A stretch of DNA of 64,000 bases from Promethearchaeota archaeon (GTDB taxonomy: Archaea > Asgardarchaeota > Lokiarchaeia > Sigyniarchaeales > SOKP01), in the NCBI GenBank assembly GCA_030603385.1, contig JAUVXW010000012.1, positions 28,015 to 92,014 of the forward strand. The letters run 5' to 3'. The position numbers were made by a program, and so were the translations under genes. The notes under the pieces are model-generated. The model worked only from the letters and a program-made list of their open reading frames with translations. It was not told where the DNA came from and searched no databases. This document shows, piece by piece, positions 8,706 through 18,403 of the stretch (position 1 is its first letter; every line of letters begins with the position of its first letter).

Positions 8706-9011
8706 ATGCAAGATCCTCATAGAAAAAGAACCTTCACCCTCATCCTTTCTCTTTATTTTAGTATCTATTTTTGCTTAAGTACGATTCCCGCTAATATTGA
8801 CAACTTAATTGCTACGTTTGGAGATATCGCCCAATTTGGAATAGGCATAGTGATAATCTGTAAATTACTAGCAGGTACAATCAGCATGCTTTTATTTGGA
8901 TACTATACCGAATATTTTTCAAGAAGAAGTTTAATTAAACTGTGTATCGAAAACTATTCATTAATTTTAAATACTTTTAAAGCAGAAATAAAGATATGTC
9001 AAACGAAATAG
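8706..9011 (+). pseudogene. truncated MFS transporter remnant
   Basis: About 100 residues from ATG 8706 (GTG 8697 is also possible). It matches only the beginning of a major facilitator transporter: helix 1 (LILSLYFSIYFCLSTI), helix 2, and the loop 2-3 motif A region seen as GYYTEYFSRRSL. A normal MFS protein has about 400 residues and 12 helices. The rest is missing; the frame ends in a non-conserved tail inside the start of the serine hydrolase gene. Almost certainly a remnant left when the downstream gene replaced it. Confidence 0.65.
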
Positions 9012-10159
9012 AAGTAAAAGGTAATACTGATCCAAAATTTGAGACTATAAAAGACGTGTTTAAGGAGAATTTTAAGGAATTTAACGAAATAGGTGCATCT
9101 TTTGCAGTTTTTCTAGACAACAAATTCGTTGTAGATATTTGGGGGGGATATTCAAACCCAGAAAAAACTAAACTATGGAATAAAGATTCAATCACTAAAG
9201 TATATTCGACTAATAAAATTATAACTGCCATTTGTGCTCTTATTCTAGTAGATAAAGAATTATTAGATCTGGATGCACCCGTTGCAAAGTACTGGCCCGA
9301 ATTTGCGCAATCGGGTAAGGAAAAATTACCTGTACGTTATCTATTTAGTCATTCAGCAGGTCTTCCTGGTTTTGATGAAAAAATTACAGTTGAGGATTTG
9401 AAAGATTGGAACAAAATAGTCAATATTTTAGCAAGACAAAAACCGTGGTGGGAACCTGGAACAAAAATAGGTTACCATGCAACTACCATGTATTATTTAC
9501 TTGGAGAATTGGTGAGGAGGATATCAGGAAAACCAATAAGTCAATTTTTCGGAGAAGAAATCGCAGAACCCTTCAATGTTGATTATCATATCATGTTGCC
9601 AGAAAAATTCAGAACAAACTTCGCAGATATGATTCCCGCAAGTAGTTCGATAAGTTCGATTGTATGGGAAAATATTGATCGTAACTCAGTTATTTTTAGA
9701 GTTTGGTCTAATCCGGATTTAAGTAACGTACATGATAATGATTCAATATGGTTTGATATTGAAACTCGAGGCTTTGGCAATGCAAGATCCGTAGCAAAGA
9801 TAGGATCAATTATCGCTAACGGGGGAATTTTGGATGGAACTCAAATTTTATCAGCAAAAACGATTGCAAAATCTATAGAAGAACAAATTTTTGACATTGA
9901 TCTCGTATTGGCCGCTAAAATTCGATATGGATTGGGTTGGGGGCTGAAAACTGATTATCATTCTTTTCCGAATCCAAATACGGCTTACTGGGGGGGCATG
10001 GGAGGGTCTTCACTCATAATGGATTTAGATAATAAGATGAGCATAGCGTACGTTATGAACCAGATGCGGACTCAACCATTGAATGAAACCCGAAAAAATA
10101 GATACACCTCCGATAGTAGGGGAAATCGTCTTGTAAAGAAAATTTACGAGCTTTTTTAA
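8996..10159 (+). CDS. serine hydrolase, beta-lactamase (class C)/CubicO-like family
   Basis: 387 residues from ATG 8996. The catalytic S-x-x-K is seen as STNK at residues 71-74 after the usual SITKVY lead-in. The second motif Tyr lies in PGTKIGYHATTMYYLLGEL (about residue 165), and the C-terminal GG motif in YWGGMGGSSL replaces the KTG triad. No signal peptide, so probably cytoplasmic. Members are esterases, D-aminopeptidases or beta-lactamase-like hydrolases; the substrate cannot be read from sequence. Its start overlaps the tail of the MFS remnant. Confidence 0.88.
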   Translation: MSNEIEVKGNTDPKFETIKDVFKENFKEFNEIGASFAVFLDNKFVVDIWGGYSNPEKTKLWNKDSITKVYSTNKIITAICALILVDKELLDLDAPVAKYWPEFAQSGKEKLPVRYLFSHSAGLPGFDEKITVEDLKDWNKIVNILARQKPWWEPGTKIGYHATTMYYLLGELVRRISGKPISQFFGEEIAEPFNVDYHIMLPEKFRTNFADMIPASSSISSIVWENIDRNSVIFRVWSNPDLSNVHDNDSIWFDIETRGFGNARSVAKIGSIIANGGILDGTQILSAKTIAKSIEEQIFDIDLVLAAKIRYGLGWGLKTDYHSFPNPNTAYWGGMGGSSLIMDLDNKMSIAYVMNQMRTQPLNETRKNRYTSDSRGNRLVKKIYELF

Positions 10160-10413
10160 AATTTTTTTTACAATAAAGCCTTAAATGATTTTCTGATATT
10201 TTTACCTTTACAAGAAATATTATGTCCTTAACGTATTGATATTATAAAATTTTTTAAAGATAAAAAAGAGTCTTATATTAAAGGTCAGAAAGAGTCTTAG
10301 AAACGATATATTCATCATAGAAAGTTTTGTTAGTGTAATATTAATTAAGATATTTAGGATTATAATATAATATTAGAAATTAAATAGTAGACAAGATATT
10401 TTCGAAGGGAAGA

Positions 10414-11535
10414 ATGGGAAATCTTACTGTCGTAATGGATATAGGCCAGTTTTCTACCAAAATAGGATTTGCAGGAGAAGATTCACCTAATCAAGTATTT
10501 TTAACGATGGTTGGGAAACCAAAATATCAAAGCGTAAGCATCGATTATGCACCTCCAAAAGCTCGAGAAGAAGATTTTTATGTGGGGGATGAAATCCAAT
10601 CTATCGGTTTATATAAGATTTTTCACCCTATTGAAAAAGGGATTATTATTGATTGGAAGCATTTTGAAAACATTATAGATTATATCTTTTATAACTTAAG
10701 AGTTGATCCTACTCTTGTTAATGTACTATTCTCAGTTCATCCATTGTTTCCATACAAAGATTTAGAAAAAATTTTTGAGCTCTTTTTAGAAAAGTATCAA
10801 TGTATGGCATTCTATCCTGTTTTAGGCTCAATGTTAACCTTATATTCAGGAGGATTCCAAACAGGATTGATTATCGAAATTGGGGATAGTAATACAAGAA
10901 TTGTTCCAATCTATGAAGGTTATAAGTTGGAACATGCAGTAAGAATTTTAGATATTGGAGGGAGAGTTTTAACTCACTATATGGAACAAATATTAGAATC
11001 TATTGGTTGGTCTGTTGATTCATCTATTCGAAGAGAACTAGTTAGGGTATTAAAAGAGAAAGCTTGTTTTGTTTCATTAGACTATAAAGAAGACTTAAAA
11101 AGAAGTGAACAATATAATAAAGAATACTCTTTACCGGATGGTTCTACAATCTCATTGAGTAATGAAAGATTTATGGTACCTGAATTATTATTTAATCCGT
11201 CTTCTGAATTAGAGGAGGACTCACTGCCAGTGGCAGTTATGGATGTAGTGGAAGCTTGTGATTTAGATATACGTCCGGAATTATTGAACAATATTTTTTT
11301 ATCGGGAGGTTCTTCGATGTTTCCAAATTTAAAATCAAGAATGTATCAAGAATTGGAACTCGAATTAGCCAGGAGGAAAAAGAAAAATCAGGTTGTAAGA
11401 ATCATTGCCCCAAGAGAGAGAACTTTTTCTGTTTGGGTAGGAGGCTCTATTCTAGCTATGATACCAGAATTCTCAGAAAATTGGGTAACTAGAGAAAAGT
11501 ATTTTAAAGAAGGAATTCCCCCAAATTTGTTATAG
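10414..11535 (+). CDS. actin-family protein (actin-related) with altered ATPase residues
   Basis: 373 residues from ATG 10414 with a GAAGGGA ribosome site. It aligns along the whole actin fold: phosphate-1 region VMDIGQFSTKIGFAGED (residues 7-23), YVGDEIQS, HPIEKGIIIDW, the sensor region LTLYSGGFQTG, phosphate-2 EIGDSNTRIVPIYEGY (155-170), RPELLNNIFLSGGSSMFP near 290-305, and a C-terminal WVGGSILA. By my alignment, actin Gln137 is Gly138 here and His161 is Arg162, and the first loop has Gln-Phe where actin has Ser-Gly. These are the residues that position the attacking water. It is therefore an Arp-like paralogue rather than a canonical lokiactin. Confidence 0.93.
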   Translation: MGNLTVVMDIGQFSTKIGFAGEDSPNQVFLTMVGKPKYQSVSIDYAPPKAREEDFYVGDEIQSIGLYKIFHPIEKGIIIDWKHFENIIDYIFYNLRVDPTLVNVLFSVHPLFPYKDLEKIFELFLEKYQCMAFYPVLGSMLTLYSGGFQTGLIIEIGDSNTRIVPIYEGYKLEHAVRILDIGGRVLTHYMEQILESIGWSVDSSIRRELVRVLKEKACFVSLDYKEDLKRSEQYNKEYSLPDGSTISLSNERFMVPELLFNPSSELEEDSLPVAVMDVVEACDLDIRPELLNNIFLSGGSSMFPNLKSRMYQELELELARRKKKNQVVRIIAPRERTFSVWVGGSILAMIPEFSENWVTREKYFKEGIPPNLL

Positions 11536-11550
11536 AACGTGTTTCTACTC

Positions 11551-11557
11551 TTTTTTT
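11551..11557 (+). terminator. T7 run after the actin gene
   Basis: A seven-T run starts 16 nt after the actin-family stop, the usual archaeal intrinsic termination signal. No hairpin is needed or seen. Confidence 0.4.
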
Positions 11558-11645
11558 GTAACACTGTGATATTACATTTAAATATATAATTTTGCTCAAT
11601 ATTTATTCATAATACAAATATTCTCCTTTAAAGGTCCTTTAAAAG

Positions 11646-11984
11646 ATGGAAGAATTTAAAAACGACAATTTTTATAAACCTGGTTATTCCATTTTATTTA
11701 ATAAAATCAAAGATATCAAAACTCCAATAAAAAATGAAATTCTTATGTCTCTATTAGATGGTCATTGGCATTCTGAGCTTGAATTAATAAGAATTACTAA
11801 GAAACAACATGGATTTATTGGTGCGGTTACTTTAGGAACTATGATAAACTCGTTGAACCACATGATTAAAAATAATTATTTGGAAAAGAAGATAGTAAAT
11901 AATAAACTTTACTACAAAATTTCAGATAATTACGTAGGCTTAACTAGAGCAGCTTATCGATTTGATGCAAAGCGGTTCTTTTAG
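11646..11984 (+). CDS. winged-helix DNA-binding-like protein
   Basis: 112 residues from ATG 11646. The core reads as a winged helix: helix 1 (KNEILMSLLDG), a WHSELELIRITKKQ helix-turn, recognition helix region (GTMINSLNHMIKNNYLEKK), and wing strands (KIVNNKLYYKISDNYVGL). It ends in a conserved-looking tail (TRAAYRFDAKRFF). It is 110 bp downstream of the actin-family gene on the same strand but probably has its own promoter (a TATA-like TTTAAATATATAA at about 11578-11590). Likely a DNA-binding regulator or a protein-binding winged helix. Confidence 0.65.
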   Translation: MEEFKNDNFYKPGYSILFNKIKDIKTPIKNEILMSLLDGHWHSELELIRITKKQHGFIGAVTLGTMINSLNHMIKNNYLEKKIVNNKLYYKISDNYVGLTRAAYRFDAKRFF

Positions 11985-12024
11985 AAATAAATGAAGTTTT
12001 GTTTGATTAGAAAATAAGTTAAAT

Positions 12025-14172
12025 TCATTCTTTTTTTATGCATTTCCCTTTAAAAATTTTGAAATCTTCGCAATTAGAACAAAATCCTTTTCCTTGCTTA
12101 TCTTTAAAACCTTCATTCCAGCATTTAGGGCATATGTAATAATTATATGACTTTTCATTATTTCTAAGATATACCCTAAAAATGTTGAAGTTGCAAATTG
12201 AACAAGATGAATTTAATAATTCTATTTTTCCATTCTTGGGTAATGATAAATAACTCTTGCAACTTTCATCTGCGCAAACTAGAAATCTTTTATTTTTTAG
12301 ATTAATAAATTTCATGGGGCTTTTATTACAGAATGGACAATTAGACGAAGTAAGAGGAATAGTATAGCTCATTTTAAAACTATTAGCTTTAGAGATCAAT
12401 TCATTTTTATTAGCTAAAAACTTATCAAATAGTTTTAAAAACTCCAATCTTACTTCATTTACAACATCTTCCATTTTTCTTCTTTTTTCTTTAATTTCTT
12501 CAAGTTTTTCTTCGACTCTTTTTGTAAAATTTGGTTCTAAAAAAGGTAACCATATTTTCATCAAATTTTCAATAATAAATTTACCTAAATCTGTTATTGA
12601 ATATTGATACTTAATTCTTTCTATCAACTTGCGAGTTTGAAGTATCTTTATAATAAAAGGTCGTGTTGATTTTGTACCCAAATGATTTTTTTCCATTAGT
12701 TTAAGTAACGAAGTGTCTGAATACTTTGGTGGTGGTTTCGTTTCTTTTTGACTCAATAAAATTTCCTTTATTGGAATCTCGTCACTAGAAATTTGGATTT
12801 GCTCTTCATACTTAGGTTTAAGAAAAGGTGCAATTTCTAAAAATCCTTCAGAAATTAATGATATTCGTTGAGCTTTAAAAGGCTCATCCTTAATCAAAAG
12901 ATTTAACACTTGCAGTGATTCTACTGCTTGTTCACCAAATAACGCGAGATAATGACGTGCAAGTAAGTTATAAACTTTCTTTTGTAAATTATTTTCAAAT
13001 CTCGAATCGTTTATTTCTAAGCTCTCGAGAGGCGTAATAGGGGGATGATCTCCAGCATCTTTCTTTCCTTTTGTTGGAACTATTCTATTAGCTTTTAGTA
13101 AATTAAGGGTATACTTTCCTAATTGAGAATGTGAAGAGAAATGTTTTAAAATCTCAATATGGTTAAAATCCGGTTTATATATATCACTATCTGTTCTTGG
13201 ATACGAGATTAATTTATTTAGATATAAGGCATTTATAGTATTTAATGCCACGTTTGCTGAAATCTTTAAATTTCTAGTTAAAAGGATTAGAGCTTTTGAG
13301 GTATTTAATGGAGTTGGAGGAGCTCTCTTTTTTAATTTTTGAGGTTTATCGATTATCTTAGCAACTTTCTCATCCTCAATTTTTTGAAATATTTGTTGTG
13401 CTTTGAATTCTTGATCTTTTTTAAAGGGGTTTAATACATGATGAGCTTGAAAAGTTCCATTTTCATGAAATAAGACCGCATCTATTAAGAAGTAAGGTTC
13501 CGGTACAAAACTTGTTATATCTTGGTCTCTTAAATATATGAGATAAAGGAGGCTGGTCTGAACCCTTCCAATTGAAGTAAATTGGACTCTAAATTTATTT
13601 AATATAGGTCGAAGTGTATTAGTAACTTCTCTAGTCGCAGAAAAGCCTATAAATGCATCAATAAGGGCTCTTGCCTCACCTGACTCACCCCAACTATACT
13701 TTGGGTTAATAAGATTATTAAATTTATTAATTATTTCATTTTTCTGTAATGAACTAAGCCATAATTGTGAGATTTTTATTTGGGGATTTGCTTGCTTTAC
13801 AAAGGGAAGCGCATCAATTAGTCCGATGTTGCATCCCTCAATATCAGCATCAGTCCCAATAATACAGTGATTTGAAATCCTTGAATATTCTTTTAAAACC
13901 TTAATATATGGAGCAGCATAACGTTTCGGAAATTTCTTAATTGCTTTAGAATTGGTAATAATTTCTCTAGGATTAGTTTTAGTCCAACTTTTATAAGCTT
14001 CTGTATTTTTATGTTCGAGGAGATGACCACGTAACGGAATTACGTATAGATTTTTCGATGGAACGGTGTATACATTTAATGATTTTGTTTTATTAATTGT
14101 TTTAACTGAACCAAGAGCCTTTGCAATAGCTTCTGCAGCTTTATTTTTTTCGGCTACTATTATGGTTGCCAT
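12025..14172 (-). CDS. topA: DNA topoisomerase type IA
   Basis: 715 residues from ATG 14172. The N-terminal Toprim domain has the catalytic Glu in IIVAEKNKAAEAIAKALG (residue 8) and the acidic DxDxxG motif in GTDADIEGCNIG (about 107-117). The active-site Tyr is Tyr324 in LISYPRTDSD. The C-terminus carries zinc-binding cysteine groups (CPFCNKSPMKF, CKSYL, CSICNF, CPKCW, CSNCEDF), about three zinc motifs. It relaxes negatively supercoiled DNA through a 5'-phosphotyrosine intermediate. Length and zinc tail fit archaeal TopIA (also annotated topo I or III). It is convergent with the winged-helix gene, 40 bp apart. Confidence 0.93.
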   Translation of the reverse strand: MATIIVAEKNKAAEAIAKALGSVKTINKTKSLNVYTVPSKNLYVIPLRGHLLEHKNTEAYKSWTKTNPREIITNSKAIKKFPKRYAAPYIKVLKEYSRISNHCIIGTDADIEGCNIGLIDALPFVKQANPQIKISQLWLSSLQKNEIINKFNNLINPKYSWGESGEARALIDAFIGFSATREVTNTLRPILNKFRVQFTSIGRVQTSLLYLIYLRDQDITSFVPEPYFLIDAVLFHENGTFQAHHVLNPFKKDQEFKAQQIFQKIEDEKVAKIIDKPQKLKKRAPPTPLNTSKALILLTRNLKISANVALNTINALYLNKLISYPRTDSDIYKPDFNHIEILKHFSSHSQLGKYTLNLLKANRIVPTKGKKDAGDHPPITPLESLEINDSRFENNLQKKVYNLLARHYLALFGEQAVESLQVLNLLIKDEPFKAQRISLISEGFLEIAPFLKPKYEEQIQISSDEIPIKEILLSQKETKPPPKYSDTSLLKLMEKNHLGTKSTRPFIIKILQTRKLIERIKYQYSITDLGKFIIENLMKIWLPFLEPNFTKRVEEKLEEIKEKRRKMEDVVNEVRLEFLKLFDKFLANKNELISKANSFKMSYTIPLTSSNCPFCNKSPMKFINLKNKRFLVCADESCKSYLSLPKNGKIELLNSSCSICNFNIFRVYLRNNEKSYNYYICPKCWNEGFKDKQGKGFCSNCEDFKIFKGKCIKKE

Positions 14173-14330
14173 TCTAGTTTATTATTTACAAGACATTTTA
14201 TAAGTAAATTTTCGAAGATCAAATAATATATTATAACAGTTAAATAAATTACTGGTTGTTATTAAAAGAAAAATACTGATTTATTATTTTAATTATTAAG
14301 AGATCTTCAAATCTTCTTGTTTCACTTATT

Positions 14331-17300
14331 TTAAATCGGTAGCGTAAATGTGAAGGTTGATCCTTTATTAGGTCCATCTGAATCAGCGTTAATTTCACCA
14401 CCATGTAATTCAACTATTCCTTTGGTGATGTAGAGTCCTAGTCCTGTTCCACTATCCTTGATATTGATATTCTCATTAGGAATTGGTTGTATAATTCTTT
14501 CAAATTTCTTAAATAACTTTCCTAATTCTTCTTCAGTGAGTCCAATTCCATTATCCTTTACTTCAAAAAGATATCCTTCATTCATTTTTTTAGCTGATAT
14601 TTCAATCCAACCATAATCAGGTGTAAATTTAATAGCATTTGAGATTAAATTAGTAAAAACAGTAAAAATGCGTGTCATATCCACATTTAACATTATTTCA
14701 TGATTGATATTTAATATTATCTCGAGATTTTTCTCATTAATCAGATAACTTAATTCATCAAGACAATCATTTATGATATTACTTACATTAATTTGTTCTT
14801 TTTGAAGTTGTAATTTATCTTCATCAATTTTCATGACTTCTAAAAGTTGATCCATTAAAACTTCTAATCTTTTGACATTTCTCTGAACTGTTACTAAATC
14901 TTCTGTAATTTCAGGTGTTAAACTACTTCTGTGCTTTATAAGTATGTAATCCGTATAACCTGAAATGGAGATTAAAGGTGTCTTTAATTCATGTGTTGCC
15001 ATGGTTATAAAGTCATTTTTAATTTGATCCATTTGCATCAATTCAATATTTTTTTCTCTTAATTTCTTTTCTGATTCCAGTAATTCTTGTTCTAATTTGA
15101 ATTTCTCAGTAATATCTGTAAAAGTGCCCTCAACTTCCACAGGTTTCCCAGCAGAATCATAAATTACGTGAGCATTTACATTTAAAGTTATTATTTCACT
15201 ATCCTTCATCCTAACCTGCACAATGAAATTTCTGATAAATCCTTTTTCTTCTAATTCTTTATAATATTGTATTTGAGTTTCTTCATTGACAAAAAACCTA
15301 GATGCCTTTGCTCCGACAATACTATCATGTGGTTTAAATCCGAGAATTCTATTTAATGCTTGATTATGCATTAATAAATTACCCTTATATTCTCCTTTAT
15401 AAAATCCTACATCCAAATTATTAACCATGGTTCGAAATTTTTCTTCTGATTCTTTTAATTGGTTTTCCATTTCCGTATTTTCAGTAATGTCTCGTAAAAT
15501 TGTAATAACTTGCTCAACTTTACCTTCACTAAAGATTGGGATTTTTCGAGTTTCAGTGATTACATCTTGATCATCCAATTTTGTAGTTTCCATTGTAATG
15601 AGTGGCATCCCATTATCAAACACTTGCTCATATTCTTCACGGATTTTAGATGGTAAGAATGGAAAGGCTTCAAATATCTTTTTTCCAAATATTTCTTTAT
15701 CAATATTTAATCTTTCCAACCATTTTTCAAATTCCTTGTTTACTAGAATAATTCTTAAATCTTTATCTACAACATGGAGAGGGTCACCTAATGAATCGAT
15801 TGTAGTACGATACTGTCGTTCAGACTCTTTCAACTTCTCTTCAGCATTTTTTTTTTCAGTAATATCTTGGATAATAACTTGATGAATGATTTCATCGTCT
15901 AATTCTATAGTTGAAATTTCAGATTGAACCCATGCACGTGTGTTGTCTTTTTTATAGATTTCTGTTAATTTAGGTATTACTTTTGAATCTAAAGTTCTTC
16001 TTTCTGATAACAAATCAGGTAATTCTCTTAAAGCATTTTTAGTATCAGGGGTGTAAATTCCAATTAGAGTTGAATAATTGTTTCCAATAAGATCTTCTTT
16101 ATCATACCCAAACAACATTGGGATTGTAGAATTTATATCAATTATCGCTCCCTCTGAATTTAAAAGAACAATACCATAAGGAGAGTTTTCATATAGATGC
16201 CGAAATTTCCGCTCAGATTCCATTAATTTTTGCTCTGCAATACGCTTTTCTGTTATATCAATAAATGTTATTAAGTCAGCAATTTTACCTTGGTAATTTA
16301 TTGCTTTTGAATGTAGTTCTATCCATCTAATTTCTTTTGAAGGATTTATTATTCTAACAGTATAATGAGACATTTGATCTGTTTCTCCATCCATTTTTTC
16401 CCTTAATTGCTCTAAAACATAAGGCAAATCGTCGGGATGAATCTTTTTTGCGAAGTCATTTCTATTCCATTTACTTATATCCATAATTGAATAACCAGTA
16501 ATTTCAGATAAAGCTTGATTTGTGTAGATTACATACCCCTCTTGTAAAATTGCTATACCTAAAGAGGTTTGTTCAGCAATAGTTCTAAATTTCTCCTCGG
16601 ATTCTCTTAGTTCTTTGGTTCTCTCTAAAATAACTTGTTCAAGTTCTTCATTTAATACTCTCAATTCCTCTTCAGATTCTTTTAAATCTGTTATGTCTTG
16701 AATAATTGCTTGTGTAAGTGTTTTATCTTCAATTTTTACAAGAGAACTTTGAATTGACAACCAAATCTTTCTTCCGTCAAGTCGAGTAATCTGGAATTCT
16801 AATTGTCCTAATTTATCGCTTTTTAGAAATTTATCAAACCGTTCCTTCAATAAAAATATAAGGTCATCGGGCCTTTCTAGGAATTTTAAAACTTCAGTAA
16901 ACTTTTTACCTATTATATCTTCTATTTTTAAGACTGAAAGTAAGCTATTAATTGTTGAATTACAATCAATAATAATTCCATCCTCATCCATTAACCAAAT
17001 AGCATAAGGAGAGCTTTCAAATAGGTGGTGATACTTTTGTTCAGAATTTTTTAATTTTTGTTCTAACTGAAATTTTTCTGTTATATCTCGTGCTATACCA
17101 CTAAAACCAACAATTTTTCCATTTATATCATGTCTTAGGTATACTGAAGATTCACATGTAATTAGTTCCCCATTTTTATTCCGAAGTTGGTATTGAAAAT
17201 CAAACTTTGGGTTTCCAGTTTGATACACCCCCGTGTAGACTTCTACTATTTTCTGTTTATTTGTCTCGTCAACGAAGCTTTGGTAATTTACACCTAACAT

Positions 17301-18275
17301 TTCCTCATTAGTATAGCCATGGAGTTCGCATAAAGCATCATTGAAGAAAGTAAAATATCCATCAATATCAACTTCAAAATAGCCTTCTTTAATAGTATCA
17401 AGGATTCCACGATATTTTTCTTCAGATTCTTTTAATTTTTCTTCAGCAGTTTTTCGAATTGTGATATCTTCATAAGTAGAGAGAATTCCGACTACTTTAC
17501 CTTTTAAATCATGCAAAGGAATTCTGTTAATTTCAAACCAGACTTGATTTCCATCTTTTGTAATAAATGATGCTATAGAATTAAATTCTGGTATATTATT
17601 CTTCATAACTCTACGCTCATTCTCTTGAATAGTCTCGATATTATTCTTAAGCCAAATTAAATCATTATCTGTTCTACCGATGATATTAGATCCTTCTACT
17701 AAACCATTCATTAATGCAAAATTTTTGTTACACCCTAAGTAAACCAAATTTATATCTTTCCAATAAATGAAATGAGGGATGTTATCGAGTACCAAATCTA
17801 ACATTTCTCTTGTTTTTTGAACGGTTCTTACACCTTCTTTTGATTGAATGAGTTTCCAGTATCTGATTTCAGGTAAAGAATCTGCTAACTCACTAAATCT
17901 TTTTTGGCTTTCATTATAACTTTCTTCAATCTTTTTAAATTTAGAGATATCTCGGCATATTAAAAATACCATCCTATTGTTAGTGTCATCTAGAAATCGT
18001 CTTCCTTTTATTTCATACCATCTAAAAAGTCCTTTACCATCAATTATCCTTGATTCTTCAGTTCCAAATCCATGTTTAAAGATATTTTTTATAAATTTGT
18101 TTACACGTTTTTTATCATCAAGATGAATAAAATCGAATATATGTTTTTCCTCCTTGAAATCTTCAAAATTAGCGTACTCACACATGAATTTTTCATTAAG
18201 TATTAATATTGGATCTTCTATGTTTTCAGAGATAATTTGATTAATATTATTAATTTGATTAATTGTACTTGCCAT
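14331..18275 (-). CDS. multi-PAS sensor histidine kinase (cytosolic)
   Basis: 1314 residues from ATG 18275. I count eight PAS/PAC units in the first 1050 residues, most opening with the S-E-x-K-Y/F-R linker (for example SEEKYRGILDTI, SERKFRHLYENSPYGI, SEEKFRTMVNNLDVGF). The kinase core follows: H-box MATHELKTPLIS with His1095, N-box NLISNAIKFTP, G1 VKDNGIGL, G2 GTGLGLYITKGIVELHGG. No membrane helix or signal is visible, so it senses something cytosolic (redox, ligand or light through PAS cofactors). No receiver-domain protein is in the window, so its output partner must lie elsewhere. Confidence 0.95.
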   Translation of the reverse strand: MASTINQINNINQIISENIEDPILILNEKFMCEYANFEDFKEEKHIFDFIHLDDKKRVNKFIKNIFKHGFGTEESRIIDGKGLFRWYEIKGRRFLDDTNNRMVFLICRDISKFKKIEESYNESQKRFSELADSLPEIRYWKLIQSKEGVRTVQKTREMLDLVLDNIPHFIYWKDINLVYLGCNKNFALMNGLVEGSNIIGRTDNDLIWLKNNIETIQENERRVMKNNIPEFNSIASFITKDGNQVWFEINRIPLHDLKGKVVGILSTYEDITIRKTAEEKLKESEEKYRGILDTIKEGYFEVDIDGYFTFFNDALCELHGYTNEEMLGVNYQSFVDETNKQKIVEVYTGVYQTGNPKFDFQYQLRNKNGELITCESSVYLRHDINGKIVGFSGIARDITEKFQLEQKLKNSEQKYHHLFESSPYAIWLMDEDGIIIDCNSTINSLLSVLKIEDIIGKKFTEVLKFLERPDDLIFLLKERFDKFLKSDKLGQLEFQITRLDGRKIWLSIQSSLVKIEDKTLTQAIIQDITDLKESEEELRVLNEELEQVILERTKELRESEEKFRTIAEQTSLGIAILQEGYVIYTNQALSEITGYSIMDISKWNRNDFAKKIHPDDLPYVLEQLREKMDGETDQMSHYTVRIINPSKEIRWIELHSKAINYQGKIADLITFIDITEKRIAEQKLMESERKFRHLYENSPYGIVLLNSEGAIIDINSTIPMLFGYDKEDLIGNNYSTLIGIYTPDTKNALRELPDLLSERRTLDSKVIPKLTEIYKKDNTRAWVQSEISTIELDDEIIHQVIIQDITEKKNAEEKLKESERQYRTTIDSLGDPLHVVDKDLRIILVNKEFEKWLERLNIDKEIFGKKIFEAFPFLPSKIREEYEQVFDNGMPLITMETTKLDDQDVITETRKIPIFSEGKVEQVITILRDITENTEMENQLKESEEKFRTMVNNLDVGFYKGEYKGNLLMHNQALNRILGFKPHDSIVGAKASRFFVNEETQIQYYKELEEKGFIRNFIVQVRMKDSEIITLNVNAHVIYDSAGKPVEVEGTFTDITEKFKLEQELLESEKKLREKNIELMQMDQIKNDFITMATHELKTPLISISGYTDYILIKHRSSLTPEITEDLVTVQRNVKRLEVLMDQLLEVMKIDEDKLQLQKEQINVSNIINDCLDELSYLINEKNLEIILNINHEIMLNVDMTRIFTVFTNLISNAIKFTPDYGWIEISAKKMNEGYLFEVKDNGIGLTEEELGKLFKKFERIIQPIPNENINIKDSGTGLGLYITKGIVELHGGEINADSDGPNKGSTFTFTLPI

Positions 18276-18403
18276 TTTGGGGATTACCTCATTACAGAGA
18301 GTAATTATTTCTTTTCTTTAATTAAGATTAGAAGAATTAATAATATAATTTTTCCTATTGAAGTTCTTTTATTAGGATTTGAGAAAATACTTTCACGAAA
18401 TTC

